A stretch of DNA of 64,000 nt from Enhydrobacter aerosaccus (GCF_900167455.1 NZ_FUWJ01000002.1:51584-115583), one strand, 5' to 3'; shown: positions 7,461 to 18,940, counted from the first letter of the stretch. Numbers and translations: made by a program. Notes: generated by a model not told the origin, from the letters alone.

Positions 7461-9125
7461 TCAGTCGTGGTGGTAGATGTCGCGGTCCTTGGTCTCCGGC
7501 ATGAACAGCAGGCCGATGACGAAGGTCATGCCGGCGATCACGATCGGATACCACAGACCCGAGTAGATGTTACCGGTGGCCGCCACGATGGCGAAGATGG
7601 TGGGCGGCAGGAAGCCGCCGAACCAACCGTTGCCGATATGGTACGGCAGCGACATGCCGGAGTAGCGGATGCGGGTCGGAAACAGCTCGACCAGCAGGGC
7701 AGCAATCGGCCCGTACACCATCGTCACGTAGATGACGAGGATGGTGAGGATCAGCACCACCATCGGCGTGTTCACCTTGGCCGGATCGGCCGCAGCCGGA
7801 TAACCCGCGGCCCGGATGGCGCTCGTCGCCTCGTCGGTGAAGGCCTTGGTCTTGGCAGCGGCGTCCTTGCCGGCCTTGACCTTGTCGAACGAAGCGATCG
7901 TCTTGTCGCCGATCTTGATCTGCGCGACCGTTCCCGCTGGCGCGGCCTGGTTCGAGTAGTTCACCGAGTTGGTGGCCAGGAACGACTTGGCGACGTCGCA
8001 CGAGGTCGTGAAGCTCGCCGTGCCGGTCGGATTGAACTGGAACGAGCACTCGGCGGGATCGGCGATGACGGTCACCGGCGATTTCTCCAGCGCCTGCTCC
8101 AGCACAGGGTTCACCGCGTTGGTCAACGCGCCGAACAGCGGGAAGTAGGTGACCACTGCCAGCAGGCAGCCGGTCAGGATGATCGGCTTGCGGCCGATCT
8201 TGTCGCTCAGCCAGCCGAAGAAGATGAAGAATGGCGTGCCGATGGCGAGCGCCACCGCGATGACGATATTCGCCGTCGTGGGATTGAGCTTGAGCGTCTG
8301 GGTCAGGAAGAAGAGTGCGTAGAACTGGCCGGTGTACCAGACCACCGCCTGACCGGCCGTGCCGCCCAGCAGCGCCACGAGGGCGACCTTGGCGTTCTCC
8401 CAGCGACCGAAGGCTTCGCGCAGCGGGGTCTTGGAATGACGGCCCTCTTCCTTGATGCGCTTGAAGGCGGGCGACTCCTCCAACTGCAGTCGGATCCAGA
8501 TCGACACACCGAGCAGCAGGATCGAGACCAGGAACGGCACGCGCCAGCCCCAGTCGGCGAACTGCGCCGGCGAGAGGTTGATGCGCAGCACCAGGATCAC
8601 GAGCAGCGACAGGAACAGACCGGCCGTCGCCGTGGTCTGGATCCAGGACGTGTAGTAGCCGCGGCGGCCGTGCGGCGCATGCTCCGCGACGTAGGTGGCG
8701 GCACCGCCATACTCGCCGCCGAGCGCCAGGCCCTGGACGAGGCGGCAGGCGATGAACAGCACCGGCGCAGCGAAGCCGATGGTGCCATAGCCCGGTAACA
8801 GGCCGACCACGAAGGTCGACAGGCCCATCAGGGTCATGGTGGCCAGGAAGGTGTACTTGCGGCCGATCACATCGCCCAGGCTGCCGAACACCAGTGCCCC
8901 GAAGGGCCGGACCGCGAAGCCCGCCGCGAAGCCCAGCAGGGTGAAGATGAAGCCTGCCGTCGGGTTGACGCCCGAGAAGAAGGTGGCGCTGATATTCGCG
9001 GCGAGGGAGCCGGCGAGATAGAAGTCATACCATTCGAAAATGGCGCCGACGGACGAGGCGAGAATGACCTTGCGCTCGCCGCGCGTCATCGGACGTGAAG
9101 CATCGGCAGTGGCTGCCATTGCCAT
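7461..9125 (-). CDS. MFS transporter, metabolite:H+ symporter (MHS) family
   Basis: I start at the ATG at 9125 (MAMAATAD), which has AGGAGA eight bases upstream, giving 554 residues. The MHS signature segments are present: EWYDFYLAGS in helix 1, RPFGALVFGSLGDVIGRKYTF in the 2-3 loop, RLVQGLALGGEYGGAATYVAE in helix 4 and GWLSDKIGRKPIIL in the 8-9 loop. The family imports small organic acids or osmolytes with protons (ShiA, ProP, KgtP). An extra hydrophilic stretch at about residues 335-452, holding two Cys, separates two late helices; it makes the protein longer than the usual 430-450 residues. The substrate is unknown. A response regulator gene diverges from it. Confidence 0.93.
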   Translation of the reverse strand: MAMAATADASRPMTRGERKVILASSVGAIFEWYDFYLAGSLAANISATFFSGVNPTAGFIFTLLGFAAGFAVRPFGALVFGSLGDVIGRKYTFLATMTLMGLSTFVVGLLPGYGTIGFAAPVLFIACRLVQGLALGGEYGGAATYVAEHAPHGRRGYYTSWIQTTATAGLFLSLLVILVLRINLSPAQFADWGWRVPFLVSILLLGVSIWIRLQLEESPAFKRIKEEGRHSKTPLREAFGRWENAKVALVALLGGTAGQAVVWYTGQFYALFFLTQTLKLNPTTANIVIAVALAIGTPFFIFFGWLSDKIGRKPIILTGCLLAVVTYFPLFGALTNAVNPVLEQALEKSPVTVIADPAECSFQFNPTGTASFTTSCDVAKSFLATNSVNYSNQAAPAGTVAQIKIGDKTIASFDKVKAGKDAAAKTKAFTDEATSAIRAAGYPAAADPAKVNTPMVVLILTILVIYVTMVYGPIAALLVELFPTRIRYSGMSLPYHIGNGWFGGFLPPTIFAIVAATGNIYSGLWYPIVIAGMTFVIGLLFMPETKDRDIYHHD

Positions 9126-9156
9126 CTTGGTTCTCCTGTACGTTTCCTCGAAGGCG

Positions 9157-9172
9157 GAGCCGTTACCGGCTC
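9157..9172. promoter_or_regulatory. Small inverted repeat in the divergent promoter region
   Basis: GAGCCG-TTAC-CGGCTC lies 32 bases upstream of the MHS transporter start, in the 185-base gap between it and the divergent response regulator. It may be a leader hairpin or an operator half. Confidence 0.3.
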
Positions 9173-9310
9173 TCGGCTTATTCTTGCCGTATTTCACTAC
9201 ACGAGGGGTGCAGGGCAAACAATGCGCACGCCCTCATACTTTAGTCGAAGGCGCCGGTTGACTGGCGGGTCGTCTCCCACAACTGTAGCGATCGGGAGAA
9301 AACCAAGACG

Positions 9311-9949
9311 ATGTCCGAAACGACGCCGGAGCCGCGCTCGTTCCTGATTGCCGACGACCATCCGATGGTGCGCGACGCCCTGCGGGCCGCCCTGAGCCAG
9401 GCCTTTCCCGGCGCCGCCATCTGCGCCGCCGCCAGCCTGGGCGAGGCGCAGGCCGGCCTCGAGGGCCAACCCGAGACAGATGCCCTGCTGCTCGACCTCG
9501 ACATGCCGGGCATGGAGGGTCTGACGGGCCTGGCGCTGCTGCGCTCCGACTGGCCGACCGTGCCCATCATCGTGGTCTCGGCGGCGCGCGATGCCCGCAT
9601 GGCACGGCGGACCTACGATCTCGGCGCCTCGGCCTATGTCGACAAGTCGGCCTCGCTGGAGGAGATCGCGGCGACGGTGCGCGCCGTGCTGGACGGAGAG
9701 GTCATCGCGCCGCCCGCCGTGGAAGATGGCGACACCTTCGCCCAGCGCGCCACCCAGCTCACGCCGCAGCAATGGCGGGTGCTCGCCCTGATGGTGCAGG
9801 GCGACCAGAACAAGCAGATCGCCTACAAGCTCGGCGTCGGCGAGGCGACGGTGAAGGCGCATGTCACGGTGATCCTGCGCAAGCTGGGCGTGCGCTCGCG
9901 GACCCAGGCGGTGATCGAGGCGCGCAGCCTGTCGCTGCCGACGGTGTGA
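9311..9949 (+). CDS. NarL/FixJ-type response regulator, CrbR/ErdR-like
   Basis: The 212-residue protein has a receiver (residues 1-125; Asp15-Asp16, phosphoacceptor Asp62 in LLLDLDMPG, Lys112) and a C-terminal LuxR helix-turn-helix (about 148-205: LTPQQWRVLALMVQG, NKQIAYKLGVGEATVKAHV). It converges, with 12 bases between stop codons, on a hybrid kinase with a sodium/solute-symporter sensor. That combination is the one known from CrbS/CrbR and MxtR/ErdR, which switch on acetyl-CoA synthetase and acetate or propionate use. The regulon here is inferred by analogy. Confidence 0.9.
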   Translation: MSETTPEPRSFLIADDHPMVRDALRAALSQAFPGAAICAAASLGEAQAGLEGQPETDALLLDLDMPGMEGLTGLALLRSDWPTVPIIVVSAARDARMARRTYDLGASAYVDKSASLEEIAATVRAVLDGEVIAPPAVEDGDTFAQRATQLTPQQWRVLALMVQGDQNKQIAYKLGVGEATVKAHVTVILRKLGVRSRTQAVIEARSLSLPTV

Positions 9950-9961
9950 CGCCCGGCGACC

Positions 9962-12900
9962 TCAGACGCCCAGCGCCGGCCGCTCTCGCATTCGCAGCAA
10001 GGCCCGCAGCGCCGCGGGCTTGACCGGCTTGTGCAGCAGCTCGACCCGCTGCGCCCGCGCCCGCAGCCTGAGGGTGGGATCGCGGTCGGCGGTCACCAGC
10101 GCCGCCGGAACGGCCCGTTGCCAGCTCTGGCGCAAGGCGGCGATGACCGTGAGGCCATCCGCTTCGCTGCCTTCGCCGTCGAGATGAAGGTCGGCCAGCA
10201 GCAGGTTCGGCAGCCGGCCCACCGCGTGGACGCGGTCCAGCGCCTCGGCCAGCGAGGCCGCGGTGGCGACCTTGCATCCCCAGCCGGCCAGCAGCGTCGT
10301 CATCGCCTCCCGCACCTGGGCCTCGTTGTCGATGCACAGCACGAAGCTCTCGGCCTCGAGCGCCGGGACCGACGGCGACGCCGGTGCCGCGACCGGGCCA
10401 GCGACGACGGCCGCCGCCTGCGGCACCACCACCGAGAAGGTCGATCCCTGCCCCGGCGCGGATGACAGCCGCAACGGCAGGTCGAGCATGCGGGCAATGC
10501 GCTCGACGATGGCGAGCCCCAGGCCGAGGCCGCGCTCCTCCCCCGGCCGATCGTGCTCGGGTTGCAGGCGCACGAACTCCTCGAAGATCACGGCCTGCTT
10601 GTCGACCGCGATGCCGGGTCCGTTGTCGCGCACCTCGATCCGCAGCTCGTCTCCTTCGCGTCGGCAGCCGAGCAGGACGCGCTGCGGCCGGCCCTCGGCC
10701 TGCCCGTAGCGCAGCGCGTTGGACAGCAGGTTCTGCAGGATACGGCGCAGGAAGGCGGCATCGGTCGTCACGAAGGCGCGCGTCGGCACCACCGCCAGCT
10801 CGACGCCGCGCCGCGCCGCGACCGGCGCGAAGGCGGTCGCAAGCGACTCGAACAGCGGCTGCAGGGCGAACGGCCGCTTCTCCGGCTTGAAGGCGCCGGC
10901 ATCGAGCTTGGAGATGTCGAGCAAGGCATCGAGCAGCGACTCGACGGCGCCCAGGCTGGCATCGATCTTGGCGCCGAGATCGTTGCCGGGCTCGCGATCC
11001 ATCAGGGCCGCCGTGAAGAGACGCGCGGCATGCAGCGGCTGCAGCAGGTCGTGGCTGGCCGCGGCGATGAAGCGGGTCTTGCCGAGATTGGCCGCTTCCG
11101 CCTCGGCGCGGCTCGCCTCGAGCTGCGCCGTGCGCTCGACCACACGCTGTTCCAGCGTCTCCGCCGCGCGGCGAAGCTGACGATCGCTGTCGCGCAGGGC
11201 CTCGGCCGTGCGCACGCGCGTCGTTACATCGTTGCAGGTGGCGACGAAGCCGCCGCCCGGCAGCGGGTCGAGCCGCAGCTCGACGACGCGGCCGTCGGGC
11301 GTGGCCACTTCGTGCGTCTGCGGCGCCTCCGGCCGTTGCAGCAGCGGATGATCGAGCGCCAGCAAGGTGCCGAAGCGGTCGTTCGAGATTTCGAGACGGC
11401 CGTCCTTGTCGAAGGCAGCGATGCCCATGCCGACATGGTCGAGGGTGTTGCGCAGGATCTCGTAATTGTAGCGGATGGCCTCGGAGGCTTCGTCGATCAG
11501 CGCCCGGGCGCTGCGCGGCAGCAGCCGGCCGCGACGGCCGAACGCGGCGACGATCACCCGCGCCGAGGCTGCACCCAAAGTGCCCGACAGCACGCGCTCG
11601 GCCCGGCCCAGCGCCGCTTCGAACGATAGCGGGCCACCGCCCAGCGCCCGCTCGGCGCGCTCGACACCGACGAAGCGCGCCAGCAACTGGCGCAGCTCGT
11701 AGATGCGCGCCGCATCGCTCGGGTCCTGTTCCGCCGCCGGCTCGGGCTCGGCCCCCAGCACGAAGGCATCGGCCTGCTCGGCATCGGCGCCGGTCGCGCG
11801 CACCAGCAGCGACACGCCGACCAGCAGCAGCGTGTTGACGACGATGCCGACCACGAAGCCCTGCCCCACCGGATCGAGCTCGGCGAGCGGCGCCGGCAGC
11901 CAGCCGCTCAGCGGCGCCGTGCGATCGGGAGTCTGGCTGAGGCTCGGCAGCAGCAGGGCATAGAGCCAGATCGCGAACCCGCCCAGCAGCCCGGCCACCA
12001 CGCCGTAACGATGGGCGCGCCGCCAGTAGAGGCCGAGCACGAGGCCGGGCGCGAAGTTGGCCACGGCACAGAAGCTGATCAGGCCGATCGAGGCCAGCGA
12101 CAGATAGCCCGAGATCACCTGCTCGTAGGCGTAGCCCGCCATCAGGATCAGCACGACCGCCGCCCGGCGCACGAACACGACCAGCGGCCCCATCTCGCGC
12201 TGCACGCTGGCCCCGCCCTGCCGGCGCAGCAGGTACGGCATGACGAGTTCGTTGCCGATCATGCCCGACAACGCCATGCAGGCCACGATCACCATCGAGG
12301 TCGCCGCCGACAGGCCGCCGATGAAGACGAAGGCCGACATCCAGCTCTGGCCGTGGCCCAACGGCAGCTCGAGCAGGAAGAGATCCGGGTTCGCGCCCGG
12401 CCCCAGCAGCAGGAGGCCGGCAGCTGCGATCGGCAGCACGAAGAGGTTGATCAGCACGAGATAGGACGGAAACAGCCAGCGCGCCGTGCGCAGGCTGGCC
12501 GGATGGCCATGCTCGACGACGGCGACGTGGAACTGTCGCGGCAGGCACAGGAACGCCATGGCCGAGAGCAGCGAGATCACGATCCAGGTAAGCGGCGATC
12601 CTTCCTGCAGCACCTGCTCGGCGATGGCAGGCTGGGCCGCGAGCTTGGCCAGCAGATCGCCCGGACCATCGAACAGCACCAGGAGCACGAACGGTCCGAC
12701 CGCCAGCAGGGCCAGCAGCTTCACCACCGATTCGAAGGCGATGGCCAGCATCATGCCGCGATGCTGCTCGGAGGCGGAGACGTGGCGGACGCCGAACAGG
12801 ATGGTGAACACCGCCATCAGCGCCGCGACGATCAACGCCGTATCGGTGTGCACGTCGCCCGGCGTGTCGCCGAGTTGCAGGATCGGCCGCGCCACGGCCC

Positions 12901-13342
12901 GGAACGAGGACGACACGGCCTGGAGTTGCAGCGCGATATAGGGCAGCACGCCGACGGTGGCGAACAGGGTCGCGGTCACGCCGACCGTGCGGCTCTTGCC
13001 GTAGCGCGAGGCCAGGAAGTCGGCGATCGAGGTGACATTGTGCTGCTTCGCCAGCCGCACCATCTTGCGCAGCAGCGGGTAGCCCAGGGTGATCACCAGC
13101 GCCGGACCGGTATAGATGAGCAGGAAGTCGAAGCCGGCCGTCGCAGCCCGCCCCACCGCGCCGTAGAAGGTCCAGGACGTGCAGTAGATGGCGAAAGAGA
13201 GGCCATAGACCGCCGGCGCGACCGTTCCGCTCGCCGACCAGGCCCGCTGGTGCCGGTCGCCGAAATAGGCGACGGCGAACAGCAGGCCAAGATAGGCCAG
13301 CGACAGGGCGAGAACCACCGGTTCGGACAGCATCGCCCGCAT
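9962..13342 (-). CDS. Hybrid sensor kinase with SLC5 (sodium:solute symporter) sensor, CrbS/MxtR-like
   Basis: The 1126-residue membrane protein has five parts. Residues 1-515 carry about 13 transmembrane helices of the solute:sodium symporter family ([34 protein letters not shown]). A short linker of STAC type follows (about 545-600), then a PAS domain (620-710), a HisKA domain with His764 in [15 protein letters not shown], an HATPase_c domain ([25 protein letters not shown]) and a C-terminal receiver with Asp1051 ([12 protein letters not shown]). It probably senses or imports a carboxylate and passes phosphate to the convergent NarL-type regulator. Known CrbS proteins have the same order. 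A second ATG (residue 4) could also be the start. Confidence 0.93.
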   Translation of the reverse strand: MRAMLSEPVVLALSLAYLGLLFAVAYFGDRHQRAWSASGTVAPAVYGLSFAIYCTSWTFYGAVGRAATAGFDFLLIYTGPALVITLGYPLLRKMVRLAKQHNVTSIADFLASRYGKSRTVGVTATLFATVGVLPYIALQLQAVSSSFRAVARPILQLGDTPGDVHTDTALIVAALMAVFTILFGVRHVSASEQHRGMMLAIAFESVVKLLALLAVGPFVLLVLFDGPGDLLAKLAAQPAIAEQVLQEGSPLTWIVISLLSAMAFLCLPRQFHVAVVEHGHPASLRTARWLFPSYLVLINLFVLPIAAAGLLLLGPGANPDLFLLELPLGHGQSWMSAFVFIGGLSAATSMVIVACMALSGMIGNELVMPYLLRRQGGASVQREMGPLVVFVRRAAVVLILMAGYAYEQVISGYLSLASIGLISFCAVANFAPGLVLGLYWRRAHRYGVVAGLLGGFAIWLYALLLPSLSQTPDRTAPLSGWLPAPLAELDPVGQGFVVGIVVNTLLLVGVSLLVRATGADAEQADAFVLGAEPEPAAEQDPSDAARIYELRQLLARFVGVERAERALGGGPLSFEAALGRAERVLSGTLGAASARVIVAAFGRRGRLLPRSARALIDEASEAIRYNYEILRNTLDHVGMGIAAFDKDGRLEISNDRFGTLLALDHPLLQRPEAPQTHEVATPDGRVVELRLDPLPGGGFVATCNDVTTRVRTAEALRDSDRQLRRAAETLEQRVVERTAQLEASRAEAEAANLGKTRFIAAASHDLLQPLHAARLFTAALMDREPGNDLGAKIDASLGAVESLLDALLDISKLDAGAFKPEKRPFALQPLFESLATAFAPVAARRGVELAVVPTRAFVTTDAAFLRRILQNLLSNALRYGQAEGRPQRVLLGCRREGDELRIEVRDNGPGIAVDKQAVIFEEFVRLQPEHDRPGEERGLGLGLAIVERIARMLDLPLRLSSAPGQGSTFSVVVPQAAAVVAGPVAAPASPSVPALEAESFVLCIDNEAQVREAMTTLLAGWGCKVATAASLAEALDRVHAVGRLPNLLLADLHLDGEGSEADGLTVIAALRQSWQRAVPAALVTADRDPTLRLRARAQRVELLHKPVKPAALRALLRMRERPALGV

Positions 13343-13418
13343 TGAACCAAGCGCCCCGGGCCGCTACAAGGCTCGCCTTCCCGCGCCACCCCTGCCCGCC
13401 GCCCCGAAGGAGCCCGAA

Positions 13419-15095
<1,677 letters not shown>

Positions 15096-15107
15096 GGCGC
15101 TTCCTGT

Positions 15108-15134
15108 CTTCCTCCCTCGTCGCGAGGGAGGAAG
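15108..15134 (+). terminator. Hairpin after ettA
   Basis: CTTCCTCCCTCG and CGAGGGAGGAAG pair perfectly over 12 bp with a 3-base loop, starting 13 bases after the ettA stop. The following CTTCCCGCCC is not a proper U-tract, so it may end transcription weakly or only stabilise the 3' end. Confidence 0.6.
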
Positions 15135-15566
15135 CTTCCCGCCCTTCCCATCCTCGGCCCCCGGGCCGGGAAGCCTCGAAAGCCGATGACGCAAGGCTTC
15201 CGCGCAAGTCTTCCCACAGTCCGCACCCCCTCCCCCTCGCTGTCCTCGCGCAAAAAAAGCGCTCGCGAGGAATCACCTGAAATGGCGTAGCAGCAAGCTT
15301 TCGACCGATTCCTCGCGAGGCTCGCGAGCCTCGCGAGCGGGCGCGTGCATTCCTGAAACGGCGATCCGACAACGCCACCGACCGCAGCGACGGAAAAGAG
15401 ATCCGCGAGGAAAAGAAGAAGAAACACGACGCACACGCAACGGCTGGGAATTCCGCGCCGATCATAAGCGCGCCCCGTCGGCCCCCCTATTATGGTCGCC
15501 ATCTCCGGAACGGGCGCTGCGCGGGAACTGGCGTCGCGCGCGGAGGCATGGAATGCTGCGCCCCGA
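15135..15566. other. Gene-free stretch between ettA and the Bug-type binding protein gene
   Basis: I see no credible gene in these 430 bases. The frames open across it lack codon structure and any recognisable protein. The left half holds a cluster of TCGCGA palindromes (separate entry). The right half (about 15370-15460) is purine-rich and leads to the binding protein gene, whose promoter should lie here, though no consensus promoter is obvious. Confidence 0.6.
15243..15340. repeat. Cluster of CTCGCGAG palindromes
   Basis: Within 98 bases the core CTCGCGAG occurs four times, at about 15262, 15312, 15321 and 15330, three of them almost end to end. TCCTCGCG at 15243 and CGCGAGGA at 15264 also pair across an A-rich loop. 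A related ATCACCTGAAATGGCG / ATTCCTGAAACGGCG pair flanks the cluster. The arrangement resembles small REP-like intergenic palindromes; no function can be read from it. Confidence 0.5.
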
Positions 15567-16559
15567 ATGAACAGACTCCCTCGCCGTCGTCCGCTGATCG
15601 CGGGTATCCTGAGCGCCGCCGTCTCGAGCCTTCCCTTCGGGGGCCGCAGCCAGTCCCGCCTTCCCGACAAGTCGCTGCGCATCCTGGTCGGCTTTGCCGC
15701 CGGCGGCGGATCGGAACTGATGGCGCGGGTCATCGCGCCGCAACTGGAGCGCCGCATCGGGCGACGGGTTTCGGTTCAAAACAAGCCCAGCGGAGCGGAC
15801 ATCGCAGCCGGCGATCTTTTCAAGCGTGATCTCGGGCAAGGGCTGATCGTCGCCTTCATGCCGTCGACGACGCTGCCGACGACACCGACCGGCTCTCCCT
15901 TTCCCTTCGACTCGCAAAGCAAGCTGGTGCCGTTGACGACGGCTGGTCCGTTCCAGATCGCCTTTGCCGTGGCGCCGCGGACCGGCATCAAGACCTTCGC
16001 CGATTACGTCGCCTGGGTGAAAGCGGAGCCGAAGGAGCGAGCCCGTCTGGGGACGACGGCCACGGATCTCTATCTCCAGACCTATGCGCTGATGATCGGC
16101 CGCGCGCTCGACGTCTCGTACCAGATCATTCCCCATCAAGGAGCGGCCCCGCTGGTCGAGGCCCTGGCCGAAGGCAGCGTACCGGCCGGCATCGGCAGCG
16201 TGACCACGGTGTTGGAGCACAATTTCGGTGGCGAGGTGAAGATCCTGGCCACCTCCGGCGCCAGGCGGGCCTGGGTGCTGCGCGATATCCCGACCCTCAA
16301 GGAACTGGGCTATCCCGGCCTCGAGCTGCAGGACTGGTATGGCTTCTTCGCCTCGTCGGCCTCGCCGCCTGAGATCATCGCGGAATGGAATCGCCAGCTC
16401 GAGGCCGTGCTCCTCGACAAGGAAGTCATGGCCGCGCTGGCCCAGCTTGGCTGCGACGTCGAAACCTGCACCCTGGCCGAAGCCGCAGCGCGCCTGGCGG
16501 CCAACATCGAGGCCTGGACGCAACGCATGAGGGCCGTCGGCATCAAGATGAAGAATTAA
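15567..16559 (+). CDS. Tripartite tricarboxylate transporter substrate-binding protein (Bug family)
   Basis: The ATG at 15567 gives 330 residues with an export signal (MNRLPRRRPLIAGILSAAVS); the open frame could start 75 bases earlier, but that ATG lacks a ribosome site and a plausible signal. Bug-family features follow: LRILVGFAAGGGSELMARVIA at the N-terminus (ligand-binding loop), VQNKPSGADIAAGDL, and the C-terminal WYGFFASSASPPEII and WNRQLEAVL. Such proteins bind dicarboxylates, tricarboxylates or aromatic acids in the periplasm for TctAB-type carriers. No TctA/TctB gene is nearby, as is common for this expanded family. Confidence 0.92.
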   Translation: MNRLPRRRPLIAGILSAAVSSLPFGGRSQSRLPDKSLRILVGFAAGGGSELMARVIAPQLERRIGRRVSVQNKPSGADIAAGDLFKRDLGQGLIVAFMPSTTLPTTPTGSPFPFDSQSKLVPLTTAGPFQIAFAVAPRTGIKTFADYVAWVKAEPKERARLGTTATDLYLQTYALMIGRALDVSYQIIPHQGAAPLVEALAEGSVPAGIGSVTTVLEHNFGGEVKILATSGARRAWVLRDIPTLKELGYPGLELQDWYGFFASSASPPEIIAEWNRQLEAVLLDKEVMAALAQLGCDVETCTLAEAAARLAANIEAWTQRMRAVGIKMKN

Positions 16560-16617
16560 GGTGCGCACATCGCTGGCGTACCGCCATTGTCGCCGACGGC
16601 TTCTTCGAGCAGACGGC

Positions 16618-17589
16618 CTAGCCGTGAAGTTGCGCGTTGAGGCCGTCCCAATTTCGGGTCCGTCTGGTTGCCTCGAGAGCGCCGCTCTGGGAGTTGCGGC
16701 GGAAAAGAAGGCCCTTCTGGCCCGAGAGTTCCTTGGCTTTCAGCACGCGGCCGTCTTCCAACAGGATGCGCGCGCCCGCCGTGACGTAACAGCCCGCTTC
16801 AACGATACAATCGTCGCCCAATGAAATGCCGATGCCGGCGTTGGCTCCGATCAGGCAGCGCTCGCCAACTGTAATCCGCTCTTTGCCGCCCCCGGACAGA
16901 GTGCCCATGATCGACGCCCCGCCACCGATGTCGCTGCCGCTTCCCACAACCACACCGGCGCTTATCCGGCCTTCGACCATGCAGGGACCGATCGTCCCCG
17001 CGTTAAAATTGCAAAAGCCTTCGTGCATGACGGTTGTGCCGGGAGCCAGGTAGGCTCCGAGCCTTACGCGATCCGCATCGGCAATTCTCACGTCCGCGGG
17101 CGCCACGTAATCCGTCATGCGTGGAAACTTATCGATGCCTGTCACCTCAAATCCAAGGCCGCGCTTTCGTGCAATGAGTCGCGCTTCCGGCACACGAGAG
17201 CCTTCACAGGGACCGAGTGTCGTCCAGGCAACGTTCGGCAACAGACCGAAAATGCCCTCGAGGTTCAGGCCATTGGGCGGGACGAGGCGGTGGCTCAGGA
17301 GATGGAGCCGAAGATAGGCGTCGTGCACATCGGCCGGCGCAGAGGCAAGGGAGCCGATTTCCGTACGAATAGCAACGATGTCGACATCGCGGATATCGTC
17401 GTGCCGCGCATACCCGTCTGCCGACTCACCCAGCGATCCTTTGATCTCGTCGCCCGCCAGCCGCACCGTTATCGTCTTGCCTGCACCCGCCACCAGGCCG
17501 AGCCGAAGAAACCAGGAATCCAGCACGCGACCATCGGCGCCAATCGTCGCAAATCCCTCGCCTCTCGCGCCCTTCAGCTCCATCGCCAT
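16618..17589 (-). CDS. dapD: 2,3,4,5-tetrahydropyridine-2,6-dicarboxylate N-succinyltransferase (left-handed beta-helix)
   Basis: The 323-residue protein matches the longer DapD class known from Pseudomonas and actinobacteria, with its own N-terminal domain, rather than the roughly 280-residue class common in alphaproteobacteria. The beta-helix region (about 165-290) shows hexapeptide repeats: DRVRLGAYLAPGTTVMHEG, CNFNAGTIGPCMVEGRIS, GVVVGSGSDIGGGASIMGT and RCLIGANAGIGISLGDDC. It transfers succinyl from succinyl-CoA to tetrahydrodipicolinate in the lysine/diaminopimelate pathway. No other dap gene is near. It diverges from a CoaD-like gene, and the pair may have been acquired together. A GGGG-type site precedes the ATG at 17589. 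Confidence 0.85.
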   Translation of the reverse strand: MAMELKGARGEGFATIGADGRVLDSWFLRLGLVAGAGKTITVRLAGDEIKGSLGESADGYARHDDIRDVDIVAIRTEIGSLASAPADVHDAYLRLHLLSHRLVPPNGLNLEGIFGLLPNVAWTTLGPCEGSRVPEARLIARKRGLGFEVTGIDKFPRMTDYVAPADVRIADADRVRLGAYLAPGTTVMHEGFCNFNAGTIGPCMVEGRISAGVVVGSGSDIGGGASIMGTLSGGGKERITVGERCLIGANAGIGISLGDDCIVEAGCYVTAGARILLEDGRVLKAKELSGQKGLLFRRNSQSGALEATRRTRNWDGLNAQLHG

Positions 17590-17746
17590 TTGAATTCCCC
17601 GCGCTACGATCCTGCCCGTAGGCCATACGCGAGTTCTCGTAGAGATGGCAACTTCCGGACTCTCTGTCTGGTGCGTGGTGGTTGTGCCTCCCGTCCATCA
17701 TGCGGCAAGGTCGGGTTCTGTCGGCGGGCGGAGGTTGGCAATTCAC

Positions 17747-18298
17747 ATGCGCAAAACCGGCAAGACCAAAGCGCTGTACGCGGGATCGTTCGATCCCATC
17801 ACGCGCGGACATCTCGACATCATCGGCAAGGCACTGATGACCTTCGATGCTGTTCACGTCGCAATCGGAACAAACGTCAAGAAGCAGCGCACCTTCAGCG
17901 TAGCGGAAGGCCAGCGGCTGATTATGCGGTCAATCGTAGAGCAGTGGCCCGAGGCACTTCCGACCAGTGACGCCATGGCCACCGGCGGATTGCTGTTCGA
18001 CGGCGCCCTGGAGGTCGGTGAATTTACAAATCAGAGCCTGATAGCCTACGCCCGCAAGATCAACGCGACCCACATCGTGCGGGGACTCCGCGAGGCCAGC
18101 GATTTCAACGAGGAGTTCAATCTTCACGGCGTGGCCGAGCGTATCGATGCCTCGATCCCCATGGTCCATTTTATTTGCGCGACCCAATTCCTCCACGTCT
18201 CATCGAGCACTGCCAAGGAGCTGGACGCTATGGGCGAAAGCATTGGCTGGCTGGTCATGCCCAGCGTCGAGACGGCATTCGCCGCTCGTCGCGGATGA
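17747..18298 (+). CDS. Phosphopantetheine adenylyltransferase (CoaD)-like nucleotidyltransferase
   Basis: The 183-residue protein has the class I nucleotidyltransferase core: LYAGSFDPITRGHLDII with the TxGH motif, THIVRGLREASDFNEEFNL near the middle and HVSSSTAKEL at the C-terminal side, all as in CoaD. CoaD joins 4'-phosphopantetheine and ATP to form dephospho-CoA. This copy is longer than usual (about 160-170) and carries an extra segment at about residues 70-90, so it may be a divergent paralogue with another substrate. GGAGG lies about 12 bases before the ATG. It is divergent from dapD. Confidence 0.75.
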   Translation: MRKTGKTKALYAGSFDPITRGHLDIIGKALMTFDAVHVAIGTNVKKQRTFSVAEGQRLIMRSIVEQWPEALPTSDAMATGGLLFDGALEVGEFTNQSLIAYARKINATHIVRGLREASDFNEEFNLHGVAERIDASIPMVHFICATQFLHVSSSTAKELDAMGESIGWLVMPSVETAFAARRG

Positions 18299-18473
18299 GC
18301 AGCCTCGACTGCGACATCAAACTCCAGTCGGATGCCATAGGATCGCGCCGGCCGTCCATTCCGTCGCCGCTTCTCGATATCGCGCGCCGCCGGGAAGATC
18401 GCGATTGGCACATCCTGCATGGCGCGGGTAAGACAGGCCTGCATCGATCTGGCCGGCGAAGGATATGCACGCC

Positions 18474-18896
18474 ATGAAGCTACCGGACGACCTGTCCAAA
18501 TGCCTCATCCTGAATACTGTCGCGGCGGCGCGGACATTGCTGCGGCGTCATGATGCCCAGCTGAAGCCGTTCGGTGTCACGGTTCAGCAGTTCGCCCTTC
18601 TCGCCGCCATTCGCTTTCATCCCGGCGAGCCGGTCGCGGCGCTGGCGCAACGGGTCCTGCTGGATCGGACGAGCCTTACCCGCAATCTCGATCTCCTCGA
18701 GCGCAAGGGTCTGGTCCGTCGCGCCTCGGGAACGGTCGGAAATGTCCGCCTGTGCGAGCTGACGGGACAAGGCGACCGGCTGCTGGATCGTCTTCTGCCG
18801 GAATGGGAGCAGGCGAACTCGGCCCTCCGCAAAGGCCTTTCCGGCAAGGACGAGGCCACTTACCTCAAGCTCGCCAAGCACTTCGCGCAGGAGTGA
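18474..18896 (+). CDS. MarR-family transcriptional regulator
   Basis: I use the ATG at 18474 (MKLPDDLS), which has AAGGAT ten bases upstream; an in-frame ATG nine bases earlier is too close to that site. The 140-residue product is a MarR winged helix: dimer helix 1 (CLILNTVAAARTLLRRHD), recognition region (VAALAQRVLLDRTSLTRNLDLLERKGLVRR) and wing (NVRLCELTGQGDRLL). It precedes a FabF-like gene on the same strand, and two tandem dyads lie between them, so local control of that gene is likely. Confidence 0.9.
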   Translation: MKLPDDLSKCLILNTVAAARTLLRRHDAQLKPFGVTVQQFALLAAIRFHPGEPVAALAQRVLLDRTSLTRNLDLLERKGLVRRASGTVGNVRLCELTGQGDRLLDRLLPEWEQANSALRKGLSGKDEATYLKLAKHFAQE

Positions 18897-18940
18897 TGAA
18901 TGCGAATGACGGAGAGAGGTGATTGTCTTCGGCCGTTATA

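Noticed and set aside
18299..18473. Possible small gene on either strand between the CoaD-like and MarR genes
   Set aside because: The frames run into the neighbouring genes and show no family resemblance or ribosome site.
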